Below the pieces are notes generated by a model that saw only the letters and a program-made list of their open reading frames with translations, ran no database searches and was not told the DNA's origin. A DNA stretch of 64,000 nt from Parietaria judaica (lineage: Eukaryota > Streptophyta > Magnoliopsida > Rosales > Urticaceae). Made by a program: the position numbers and the translations under genes. Below, one piece after another: positions 37,036-46,405 of the stretch (position 1 is its first letter; each line of letters opens with the position of its first letter). The stretch covers positions 41,305,201 to 41,369,200 of the forward strand of contig OX940861.1 in assembly GCA_954871525.1 (NCBI GenBank), read 5' to 3'.

Positions 37036-38249
37036 GGATTTTATAAAATATGGGTTTTATAAAATTTAGCAGAAAGTTTAACATTTTTATAAGTAGAGTT
37101 TGACAGTTTCTCAGAAAATGATGTTTTGTCTAAAATATTGCTAAATATAGATTGGGGAATAGATACTCAGATACATCAATTTGGAGAATAGAAAACTTAG
37201 AACATGCTTTTTAAGAATCGTTTTTTCAAGTTTCCATATATATAATTACCAATAGATGATTAGTGAATTTTAAATGGATTTTGGCGGGCATCGTAACATA
37301 TCAATGAACTCAAGATTTCGAAGATCCAAGTTCTAGTAACTTGGTCTGACAATTTGTCCACAATTCCATGTGAGCAAATCCAATTCTACGTGAGAGAACA
37401 AAGCATATAGAAATCAACTTACACTTGTTCGAGAAAAACTGCATCAAAAAGAAATTCAAGTTCAACGTATCCTTGCGAGATCAGCTTGCAGATCTCTTGA
37501 CAAATTCGAGTTCAAACAAAGAGCCGGTCAGTGAAAGTTCATAAAGCGCTACGAAAAGTAAAAGATTTCTACAGGAAAATGAGACTTATAGGCACCTTCG
37601 GCGACGAGCGGCTGAAATACGATGCTTTTGCCGGTACATTTAAGAAATGCGTCGCTGAAAGTCTATTCTACGACATTTTCAAACCGACTTTTGTATGGTT
37701 TAACATTATATTCACCGGTACATGAAAAGCAATAATAATAAAAAATAAAAATAAAAACATTTTCTTACGATCTTTTAAATTGCATTGCATTTTCATAATC
37801 GCGTTCAGGCATTTTAGGGGAAAAAAAAATAGTACCCTTAGTCAACAAGGAGCACGTGCCCTTCTAACCTAATAATTATACGGATTTTGATAGTTATTTT
37901 CACTAAAATTTTAGTTAATCAAATCCCAAAATAATAAAAATTAAAATATTCTTTTGATCAGAATACTCACTCTAATAAATTTCATATTATTTTTTATTTA
38001 ATCTTTCTTCACATTCAAATAATTTTCATATTAATTCGTTATTTTTTCTTAAGCTTTTTTTATTCAATTTTTTTATAAAATTATTTTGTATTTTTTATGT
38101 GCCCCTCCTACCTAACAGTGCTAGCTTCATCAATGTTGTTAGTTGCATTTTCTCAAAATTACACCTTAGGCCTATTACACCTTATTATACGCTATTTCTT
38201 TTCTTTCCAACAGGATCAATATATATTCAAGTAATTACATTAATCCCAA
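37036..38249. other. AT-rich intergenic DNA, no gene recognised
   Basis: A 64-codon frame at 37531-37725 has ordinary composition but no recognised motif and no splice partners. The rest is AT-rich. Confidence 0.45.
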
Positions 38250-38631
38250 TATATTAATGGGCTTATTAATAAAATACTCAATTAGAGTCAAACTATTTCA
38301 AAAAGATACTCAAAGGTTTGCTATAATTAAAGAAAACCTCATTTGGGCTGTTTAGGACATATATACCCTCTTCTTTCTTTTCAGTCACGTTCGATAGGCT
38401 TCGTCTTCAATCCTCAGCGCTCGATCACGGCTTCTTCCGCCATTGTTGTTCGACTCTTCTTCCACCATTGTTGTTCAACCAAGTTCAACGAACCGCGATT
38501 GTCGTCGCAGATCGATGGCTGTGATTTCAAGCACGGAGTTAGAGTTGAAAGAGCGAAAACAATCGCTCTCCATCACTGTCACTGATCCCAGAGGCGGGAA
38601 AGAGAGAGCAAGCTTTCTTCTCTGCGCAGCA

Positions 38632-39454
38632 ATGGCAGCTCCGACGGAAGAGACGGCGATGCCGACGGAGGACTTCGACGAGGAATACGACGAGCACGGC
38701 TCCAAGGAGAAGGTTCTCCAGAAGTACTTCCTTCAGGAGTGGGAGCTCGTGAAGTCCCTCTTGGACGACATCGTTTCCATGGGAGGAGTCCCTAATCCTT
38801 CCGTCACTCACAAGATCCGATCCATCTTACTCTCTCTCTTTCTCTCTCTGTGTGCAATTATATCGGTTTCGCTTTCGATGTTGATGGGTTTACGTTACTC
38901 TTTTGTTTCGGTTATGAAGCTTTATGTTGGATCAATAGGCTTAATTCTGAGATTTAGTTGTTGATTTGTGAATTTTTTTCGTTAAAAACTTGATCAAAGT
39001 ATACGAATTTGTTCAAATCGAACTATAAATGGAAACAAATTACTTAGAATTCTAGTTTTACAGACGATTTCTTTTGCATATTGAGGGACAGGGATCAAGA
39101 GCACGAAGTTTGATGTTGGATCAATTTGCTAATTATGAGATTTAGTGTTTGATTTGTTCAAACTTTATACAAGCAGACAAATTTATTCAAAATTAATTAG
39201 AGTTGTACTGTTAATGGTTGCAGAATCATGGAATTTCTATGTATTTGTGTGTGATTTTATAGATGGACAAGTACCAATAGCAAGGGCAGCTCATTGAGCC
39301 TTACTTGGAGAGCATTGTGTCGCCGCTGATGTTTATCGTCCGGTCCAAAACCATTGAATTAGGCGTGGCTTCGGGGAAGATTCTCGAAGTAATCAAGCCT
39401 ATTTGCATAATCATTTATTCCCTGTTCACGGTTTGTGGGTACAAGGCGGTGATC
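38632..39454 (+). pseudogene. Tubulin-folding cofactor D fragment captured in the Pack-MULE
   Basis: Segment 38632 to about 38829 encodes the N-terminus ([20 protein letters not shown], then [17 protein letters not shown], ending HKIRSI). After an intron-like stretch an AG at 39261 precedes a second exon reading [19 protein letters not shown], then IVSPLMFIV, ending VCGYKAVI. This is the start of plant tubulin-folding cofactor D (TITAN1/CHAMPIGNON type), a large protein that helps assemble alpha/beta tubulin. A TAG interrupts the second exon, and no GT stands at the expected end of the first exon. Only about 130 of more than 1200 residues are present. It cannot make the cofactor. The retained intron shows capture from genomic DNA and not from mRNA. 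Confidence 0.85.
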
Positions 39455-39461
39455 TCGCGTA

Positions 39462-39640
39462 AATCTCGTCAATGTCTGGATCGAATACTCCGGGTCGGGC
39501 CGGGTCCTGAACGTGTCGGTTTCGTATTTGAATATGAAGCCTAGTGACCCGGTTCTCTCCGTGCCGCTCGATATCGAAGAGTACGTCGCCGATTTTATGT
39601 TCGTCGAATTCTCCGGCTTGACGCAGGGGAGCACGGAGAG
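39462..39640 (+). pseudogene. L-type lectin-domain receptor kinase fragment captured in the Pack-MULE
   Basis: An open frame reads [20 protein letters not shown], then [13 protein letters not shown], then FMFVEFSGLTQGSTES. This is the C-terminal half of a legume-lectin beta-sandwich as found in L-type lectin receptor kinases; the FSGxTQGSTE motif fits the LecRK-S.7 group best by memory. No transmembrane or kinase part follows. It joins the cofactor D piece within about 10 bases, so two unrelated genes abut. It is a sense-strand fragment on the same strand as cofactor D but in a separate frame. Confidence 0.8.
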
Positions 39641-39642
39641 TA

Positions 39643-40430
39643 CATTGGGTAACTGGGGTTACACTTATGTAACTAAAGTTACATTTGGGTAACTACAGTT
39701 ACACTTATGTAACTAAAGTTACATTGTGGTAACTACAGTTACACTTGGGTAACTGCAGTTACACTTATGTAACTAAAGTTACTAAAGTTAAATTTGGGTA
39801 ACTACAGTTACACTTGGGTAACAAGAGTTACACTTATGTAACTAAAGTTACATTTGGGTAAGTATAGTTACACTTGGGTAAATTCAGTTACACTTGTGTA
39901 ACTAAAGTTATTAAAATTACATTTGGGTAACTACAGTTACACTTGGGTAACTGCAGTTACACTTATGTAACTAAAGTTACTAAAATTACATTTGGGTAAC
40001 TACAGTTACACTTATGTAACTGGAGTTACACTTATGTAACTAAAGTTACTAAAATTACATTTGGGTAACTACAATTACACTTGGGTAACTGCAGTTACGC
40101 TTATGTAACTAAAGTTACATTTGGGTAACCAAGTTACACTTGGGTAACAAGAGTTACACTCATGTAACTAAAGTTACTAAAATTACATTTGGGTAACTAC
40201 AGTTACACTTGGGTAACTGCAGTTACACTTACGTAACTAAAGTCACTAAAATTATATTTGGGTAACTACAGTTACACTTATGTAACTGGAGTTACACTTA
40301 TGTAACTAAAGTTACACTTGGGTAACTGGAATTACATTTATGTAACTGGAGTTACACTTATGTAACTAAAGTTACATTTGGGTAACTACAGTTACACTTA
40401 TGTAACTAAAGTTACTAAAGTTACATTTGG
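39643..40430. repeat. Minisatellite of GTTAC...GTAAC units inside the Pack-MULE
   Basis: About 790 bp of roughly 20-bp units alternating GTTACACTTATGTAACTAAA and GTTACATTTGGGTAACTACA variants. Every unit pairs GTTAC with GTAAC, so each can form a short hairpin. Variants with an extra TTACTAAA recur every third or fourth unit, which implies expansion of higher-order blocks. It separates the lectin fragment from the ISY1 fragment. Confidence 0.92.
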
Positions 40431-40431
40431 G

Positions 40432-40782
40432 GACGTCGACGATGTTGCCGTCGAGGTCGGTCATCTTGGAGGAGTGCTTGGCGTAGTTGGCGCCGCCGAG
40501 CTCGACGATGCGGCGCTCCCAGTGGGCCTTCTCGCGGATGAGCTTGTTGATCTCGTCGTTGAGGTCACAGAGGCAGTGCTCGCCGAGGCCCTCGTTCTGG
40601 ATCTCGGCGACTTTGCGGCCGATCTCGCGGAGGATCTGCTGGCGCCACTTGTCGGCGTCGGCGAGGTCGCGGCACTCGGAGGCCAGGAAGGGGCGGCGCT
40701 CCTTGGGCTTCTTCTCCTCCTCCTCCTTCATGGTGATGAAGCGGTTGAGCATGGACTGTACTTTCTCCTCGTTACGAGCCAT
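40432..40782 (-). pseudogene. ISY1 splicing-factor N-terminal fragment captured in the Pack-MULE
   Basis: From the ATG at 40782 the minus strand reads MARNEEKVQSMLNRFITMKE, then RRPFLASECRDLADADKW and KMTDLDGNIVDVP. This is the near-complete N-terminal third (about 117 residues) of ISY1, a conserved spliceosome protein of the NineTeen-complex-associated group. The frame is open but then runs into the minisatellite, where the family would continue NPSG and a YRYFGAA-type block. One conserved Arg-rich position reads GEHCLCDLN where relatives have Arg at both Cys sites. Sequence upstream to about 40850 looks like captured 5'UTR. Loss of the rest argues against normal function. Confidence 0.88.
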
Positions 40783-41148
40783 GGTCGCCGGACTGGTCGG
40801 AACTCCGGCGAAGGTTCTGGTTCGAAACCCTAACTAGGGAATGGGGGAGAGATTGGCGAAGAAGACGACTCTGTGAGTGGGCTTTTTGTGGGAGTATTTT
40901 TGGAAAATAATCTTTAAAATGAGTATGATTTGGATTAATTAAACCTTGAGTATTTTTTGAAATAGTTTGACTCTAATTGAGTATTTTGCTAATAAGCCCT
41001 ATATTAATTACTTAATCTGATTATGTATCATATTCAAATTATGGACCTCGATACAACTGTAACAACATATCAAGCCTAATAAATTCGTATAATCATGCTC
41101 AAAAACACATAATATGAAAAAGGTGGGCGTGTCAAGAAAAACACAAGC

Positions 41149-41172
41149 CACGTGTATATCCCCTGACACGTG
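41149..41172. promoter_or_regulatory. Pair of G-box / ABRE-like motifs
   Basis: CACGTG occurs at 41149-41154 and 41167-41172, both followed by T, which fits ABA-response or light-response G-box elements. They lie about 110-130 bp upstream of the start codon of the small gene at 41281. Confidence 0.6.
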
Positions 41173-41253
41173 TCAAACCAACGACACATGCAGAGAAAAA
41201 CGACCGAACAAACATCATCACCATTTCTCCACGTACGTACACAAAAAAAGATC

Positions 41254-41283
41254 AATGTCTCAATCCATCGGAATTAGAAGATG
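41254..41283 (+). promoter_or_regulatory. Upstream ORF whose stop overlaps the main start codon
   Basis: An ATG at 41254 opens a nine-codon frame (MSQSIGIRR). Its TGA shares bases with the main ATG in the overlap ATGA at 41281-41284. This arrangement can tie translation of the main frame to termination and re-initiation. Confidence 0.5.
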
Positions 41284-41948
41284 AGAAGCCTGAAAGAGAA
41301 AGATGGAGAATTATCATCCAAGAAATCACAGGGTGATAAGACCGCTGAGAGCACTGGAGTTGGCCAGGGAGAGCTCTACTCCCCGGAGTTTGCTCGAAAG
41401 CTTTCCGACGACGACGGCGGCGGCACGATGATCAGCTTGACGGCGCTGAAGGAGAGGCTTCTGGCGAAGCTGTCGGCGGCGGCCGTGCCCGCCGACGCGC
41501 TCGAGGGCGCGCGTCGCATGCTGGAGGGCATCGTCAGGGACGTCTCGGGGGCGGCGCAAGCGCTGTCCAAGGACGCGCTGCAGCGCATCAAAACGCGCCT
41601 CCGCGACGTCGTCCCGTCGCTCTCGCCCGACGTCGCCGCTAAGGTATCATCATGTTCGCAACGTGTTTTGTTGAATTATAATTTATAATTAATGTTGTTC
41701 AAGATTATAAAACTATATTATAAACTTGAGAAATGTTTTCTTTCGCTACTATAGAATTCTCTTGAAGAAATTTATGTGTAGATTATATGGAATACTTAAT
41801 TATTTGGAGTGAAAAGTAAGAAATTAAGAGGTTGATAATGTTTTGTTTGTTTATGCATATGAAGATGGTGGAGGAGGCAGAGAAGGAAACAAACAGTACA
41901 AGTAGTAGTAATATTGAAGATGATCATAAACCATCTTCAAGGCTTTGA
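41281..41948 (+). CDS. Small uncharacterised plant protein, helical and alanine-rich
   Basis: Two exons, 41281-41643 and 41865-41948, join in phase across a GT-AG intron and give 148 aa. The N-terminus is charged and polar (SLKEKDGELSSKKSQGDK), the middle is a run of likely amphipathic helices (LTALKERLLAKL, RRMLEGIVRDVSGAAQAL), and the C-terminus is acidic and serine-rich (EEAEKETNSTSSSNIEDD). No family was recognised. The alternating charged and alanine-rich helices and the two G-boxes upstream would suit a stress- or seed-expressed protein, but that is inference. There is no signal peptide or membrane span. The exon is GC-rich compared with its flanks. Confidence 0.7.
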
Positions 41949-42461
41949 CTCTTCAAGTTACACGTGGCAAGAGAATGACACGTCACAACCTCGTGCATGG
42001 GTTAATGCAACTCGGCAAGTCTAATGAATTGTTGTAATGAGATTGTGACTAGAATCGAGTCTCTTAGAATATTGTGAAAGTCTGCGTATAATAAGAGGCG
42101 GTGAATATGGGGTTTGTAATTTGTGAGTGGATTTGGGTTAATAACGAGTTGGACATGATTAAATAAAAGGGGAGCATACGATCAAGATGGGATTCAATAT
42201 ACGAATAAAGAATTAAATATTATTTTTATGCCTTCTTTACAGCATAAGTTTGAGTTTCTATTCCTAATTTCTAATTATACAGACAGATATTTTTGTTTCA
42301 AATTACAACAAACAAACAAAAAATCTTTGGCTTTGTAATTTCTGATCGTGCAAACAAATGTTATGAATTTGATTTCCTAAGTCGAGATAGACGAGAAATT
42401 ATCCATCGAGCTCTATTTATGTTTCAACTGAATTTATCATGTGATTTTTAATCAATTTGCG
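41949..42461. other. 3' flank of the small gene and intergenic DNA
   Basis: Nothing further is visible. An ACACGTGGCA motif follows the stop at about 41960. Confidence 0.45.
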
Positions 42462-43952
42462 TGTTAATGCGCGAATTTCGATTAACATGTACTTGTCTAG
42501 GCTCGAACTTTGTGGTCGCGTGGGCAGTCCGTTACGGTTCGAGCCCAGGGCCGGATTTTGTGGTCGCGTGGGCAGTCGGCTGGGGAGTCAACGTGGGTTG
42601 ACTGAGCTTGGGGAGTCAACGTGGGTTGACTGAGCTGAAGGCGAATCGTTGTCTTCAATACTACATAAATTGTCTTGTCGTCCTGTTTTCTTGTCTTGGC
42701 AATGACCCGGCGGCGAGGAGGCCTACAAAAAAGAAAATATTGATGTCGTACCCAATAGCAAGGCCACCTACGTATCGCCTAATAATCTAGGTGAATCAGG
42801 TCATCACGTAGTTTAGGGGTTAGTAAAATTCGAGGACTTAAGTCCTTGACGAGGGTATGAATCCCCGTGGGTGAGATCGTCAGCGATGGCGTCGCCTGAG
42901 AATCTCGAAGGCGAGGCGATCTTGAGATTTGGAGAGTTCCGATGGAGGTGATCGTTACGACGAGCTCAGATGCGAACTGTGCTTCCTGGCGAGCTCCGGG
43001 GCGATGTTGTGCTTCCTGGCGAGCTCCGTGGCAATGTAGGCACACTAGGCAAGGTTCGGAGTCGAGTCAACTCTTAATGGCAAGATTTCGTGGCGAAGAC
43101 GACCTTTCTGGCGAGGCTTAGTCCTTGTCAACGTCTTAGCTCAAATCGGGCCTTGGCGAGCTTCGGGGGCGACGTTGCGCGAGCCGAAGGTGGCCGGAGG
43201 AGAGGGGGCAATTTTTAAATGGAGAAAGTTGTGTTGAAAAGTGAAGAATGAATGCTCTTATTTTTGAAAGAAAAAAAAGTGTAACCACTTTTTCTTATTT
43301 TGGGGCATCTAAAAGAATATTCTTTGAAGTTGCCATCATAAAATTCGTGGGGCCTTGCCAAGGGGGATGTCGCCGGTTGTCGTCGTTAGACGTAGGGTTT
43401 GTCGAATGTACTTGCGAAGTGCGGGGGTCACCGGCTATCCGGAACGTTGTCCGGGGCCTCTCCAGGTGTCCTGTGTGCTTGCCGATCGGATCGCAGGGCG
43501 TCTTGGAGCATCTTTAATGTCCTTGTGGGCTCATATTGTCTTGAAGCTTGATCATGCTTGTTGAGTAATTCTGCTGGTTGGGTCCGTTGGCGATGTTTCG
43601 CATGTCGTCTTTGGAGTTTAACATCACCAGGAGAGCTTGTCTTCATTGGAACGTCGCCCGGAGAGATTGTCTCGATCGGGGATTTGTTGGGGGAGCTTCC
43701 TAAGTGTTTGCCTTCACACCGAGGATTCTCTAAGGTGGTTGTTTCCTCGCCGGGGCCTTTTAAGGTCACCGGGGACACCTTTAGGTCGTCGGGAAGTAGT
43801 CTTTGGTTTTCGAGCTCTGTCTTTTGTGCTTTTCTTTCTGTGCTTCATCTAACGGGCTTTGACTTGGGCCTCCGGACTTTGACTTTCTTTCGTGGCTTTG
43901 ACTTTTACCTTCTGTTCCCATATTTTCAGTTGTTCGAACAATATGCATAACA
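42462..43952 (+). mobile_element. LTR-like retroelement, family B copy 2 (possible solo LTR)
   Basis: It starts TGTTAATGCG and ends TGCATAACA, so the termini form TGTTA...TAACA. It shares the GGGTTGACT motif and the CCTACGTATC ... GAATCAGGTC ... CACGTAGTTT block (about 42769-42821) with the remnant at 27975. A segment containing GGTCGCGTGGGCAGTC is repeated at 42513 and 42560, and GGGGAGTCAACGTGGGTTG at 42582 and 42610. No gag or pol frame, primer-binding site or 5-bp target duplication was identified, so the solo-LTR reading is tentative. Confidence 0.5.
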
Positions 43953-44285
43953 CGTGTTTTTTTTTTTTTACAAGTTTCTATTTCTCATTATAATAAAAAT
44001 TGAAAAAAAAATTATAAAAATTGATCCTCGATTAATAAATAATTTTTTTTTTTTTGGTCATCTATCTTCTTACGTACGATAAAACTGAATATTGTCGAAT
44101 CTCAACGATCTTCGTACGTAGATAAACAAGAAAATATGTTATGATTGATATTTTACGAACGAGAATTGCGAGTTGGGGCGGGGTCATGCATCTTAGAAGA
44201 TGAGCTAATTACGAATTGAACATCTCAATCAAAATTGCTTAAAATAGTTGTATATTTCAAAAAGAATAAGTATATACATCTTGAG

Positions 44286-45481
44286 TTAAGGCCCATCGTC
44301 TTGATCTCCAATTAAGTTACACACATCTGAACACTCCACCAGGCTGCAAATTTTCAAATATACTTCCGATCATTTGAGAATTTATATTTTAAAAAAATTA
44401 TGAAAAACAATATGAACGCAGAGATTAATTAATGCTAAAATAAGTTACCAGTATCTACGGCTTCGAAACCCTTCCTTGAATACAATTAGAGGCCTGTCCA
44501 CCATAACAAAACACAAATTAGGTATTTGAAGAAATTCAATGTTAAATTTAAATAGATGTGAGTTCGATCTCGTGATTAATATGATTATATATATAATTAG
44601 TAAACATGACACAAATTCTATAGCACAATGTGATTTAATTAAAAATTAAGAAATAATATAAATATGTGTTATTGATTATTCTACAATTAATTTTGTGTCA
44701 ACTTTATCTTCTTAATATCAGTAATTAGTTTATATAGTTCATTATGTCATCTAAACTAAATGACTGTACATTACGTAATTTTTTAATAATACATTGCTAA
44801 ATTCAGTTTGTTAAATAAGTGGTAGACTCGGATAAATAAGACCGATCTGAGTTTTATCTTCGTACACGATTAGTAAATAGAACGTGTCTATATCTACATA
44901 AAATTAGTATTAAAAAAAAAAAAGACATTAAAACGCGTAACACGAACACAATAAATAATTCTCATTAAGTATGGTATTTATTGAGCTTGAATTCTTGAGA
45001 ATGATTCAAAGGCTGAGATTGACGTAAAAACAGTTAGAAAAAGTGAGTACTTTGAAAAAAACGCTCACCATTCATCGAACGGAACGTACCTCCGGACGTT
45101 GAAAGGGCCTTCGCCGGGGGAGCCGTAGCCGCCCTGAATGCAAGTGGTGACACATTTGCTCGTGCACTTTTCCGCTTTCCGCGAATTCGGCCGCTGAATC
45201 CTCGGCCGCCGGCACTCCCCCGGCGCTGAGCACTCCCCCGACAGCGTCTGCGGCACATTCTCCAGCGTCTCCGCCTCCGGTGGAGCGTCTAATGCCCACG
45301 CAGACGACGCCACCATCAATGCAGCCGCCATCGCTACACTCGCCTTGATCGCGCCGCCGGCTAGGCTCACTCTGTGGGCTGCTGTTGCGTCACCGTCGCC
45401 TCTCACGCTGCCAAGGGCCTGCGTCGGCGAGAGGCGGATCCTCCCGCGGAGATTCGGGCCGGCGGGGCCATGGAGTAGCAT
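44286..45481 (-). CDS. Small cysteine-rich chloroplast (candidate thylakoid-lumen) protein
   Basis: Three exons on the minus strand, 45481-45090, 44493-44449 and 44343-44286, join in phase and give 164 aa ending VCNLIGDQDDGP. The N-terminus is basic and hydroxylated like a plastid transit peptide, followed by a hydrophobic stretch (about residues 44-60) ending AWA at residues 61-63. That is a typical thylakoid-processing site and suggests export to the lumen. The mature part has eight cysteines (GEC, GEC, KC, KC, TC, YC, EC, VC) and the block KPxIQRP-like RPRIQRPNSRKAEKC. I recall a conserved plant family of this type without a settled function. The middle exon is only 45 bp and is easy for gene predictors to miss. 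It lies 0.9 kb downstream of HCF173 in the same direction. Confidence 0.82.
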
Positions 45482-46405
45482 GGTCTGAGGGTAGAAAGAG
45501 GGTTGTCTGCCATGTTGGCTTCTGTTGTCTGCAACCTTATCTCTTCAGCATGGGATTGGTGGTGGCCATGGACGCGTTTGTGTGGTCTCTCGGCTTCTCT
45601 TACGTGTCTCAATCTCAGCCCTCCGATGACAAGGAACGACCCTCTGCTCCTGATGATATACAGTCCCATCTCATCTCAGAGAACCATACTTGGATTATGA
45701 TTTACAGGTTTATCATATATATATATGAACAAGTCACCAACTTGGAAAATATTACAGTTATATTAAAATTGAACTAGAACCGAGAGAGTCGAAACGTCGA
45801 ATAATCGAGATGAGCACTCTCTTAGATACCGGGTTTTGTTCCGATGTAGAACATTATGAGGTTGTGAATATTGACTTCAATTTATTACGAGGCCCAACTA
45901 ACCCGGAAGAAATCAGCTCTCCCGAGTTCTCGTCGCCGCTTTCCCAGAGCAATCCTCGCTTCTCTCGCCTCCTAGCCAGCTCGGAGATGGGAATCTGGAC
46001 GAACGTGTCACGTGGGTGCGTAGCCATCGTCTCGTGAATTTTTTTTTATCACTAGTAACCGAAAACACCAAACTTCGTCAACCCTTGGAGAGCTTTGACG
46101 ATTGTTTCTCCCAAAAGACGCTCGACAATACGAGACAAATTAAATATGTCCAAAACTCTGGCCTTATTGCCCTTCTCCTTGTGAATGAAGTTTGAAGTAG
46201 CATCACTGTGAAATGTGCTAGTACAAGGTCTCTGAGAGGAGAGGAGATGAGATGAGAAAGGTGTATATATATATATAAAAAAGACAAATGAATTGGGGTT
46301 GAGAGTGATCGATCGAGTTGTAATTTACACTTTTGGGCCATCTCAGAGCGCGTATCTAAATTGAATTTACAAACATTCCTCTATATCTATACAAAATGTC
46401 AATCT
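45482..46405. other. Intergenic region between HCF173 and the cysteine-rich protein gene
   Basis: It should hold the 3'UTR of HCF173 and the promoter and leader of the gene at 45481, both on the minus strand. Frames here are shadows or low complexity. Confidence 0.45.

Larger units (their letters stand above)
38259..40999. mobile_element. Pack-MULE carrying fragments of three host genes (2741 bp)
   Basis: The ends start GGGCTTATTA and form inverted repeats of about 60 bp, both arms containing AATACTCAATTAGAGTCAAA then CTATTTCAAAAA, with two mismatches and two single-base indels. The flanks carry the exact 9-bp duplication TATATTAAT (38250-38258 and 41000-41008), diagnostic of Mutator-like transposition. 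Inside are no transposase but a tubulin-folding cofactor D fragment with its intron (+), an L-type lectin receptor kinase fragment (+), a minisatellite, and an ISY1 fragment (-). This is the definition of a Pack-MULE. The high arm identity suggests a fairly recent insertion. Confidence 0.93.

Noticed and set aside
37531..37725. 64-codon plus-strand frame as a small gene
   Set aside because: No recognised family, no splice partner and no supporting context.
39643..40430. The GTTAC repeat as a CRISPR-like array
   Set aside because: Units are contiguous and lack unique spacers, and the host is a plant nucleus. It is a minisatellite.
40372..40782. ISY1 as a functional gene
   Set aside because: Only the N-terminal third is present, inside a Pack-MULE and ending in repeats.
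42456..43957. 5-bp target duplication around the family B copy at 42462-43952
   Set aside because: Left flank TTGCG and right flank CGTGT do not match, so no duplication is claimed.
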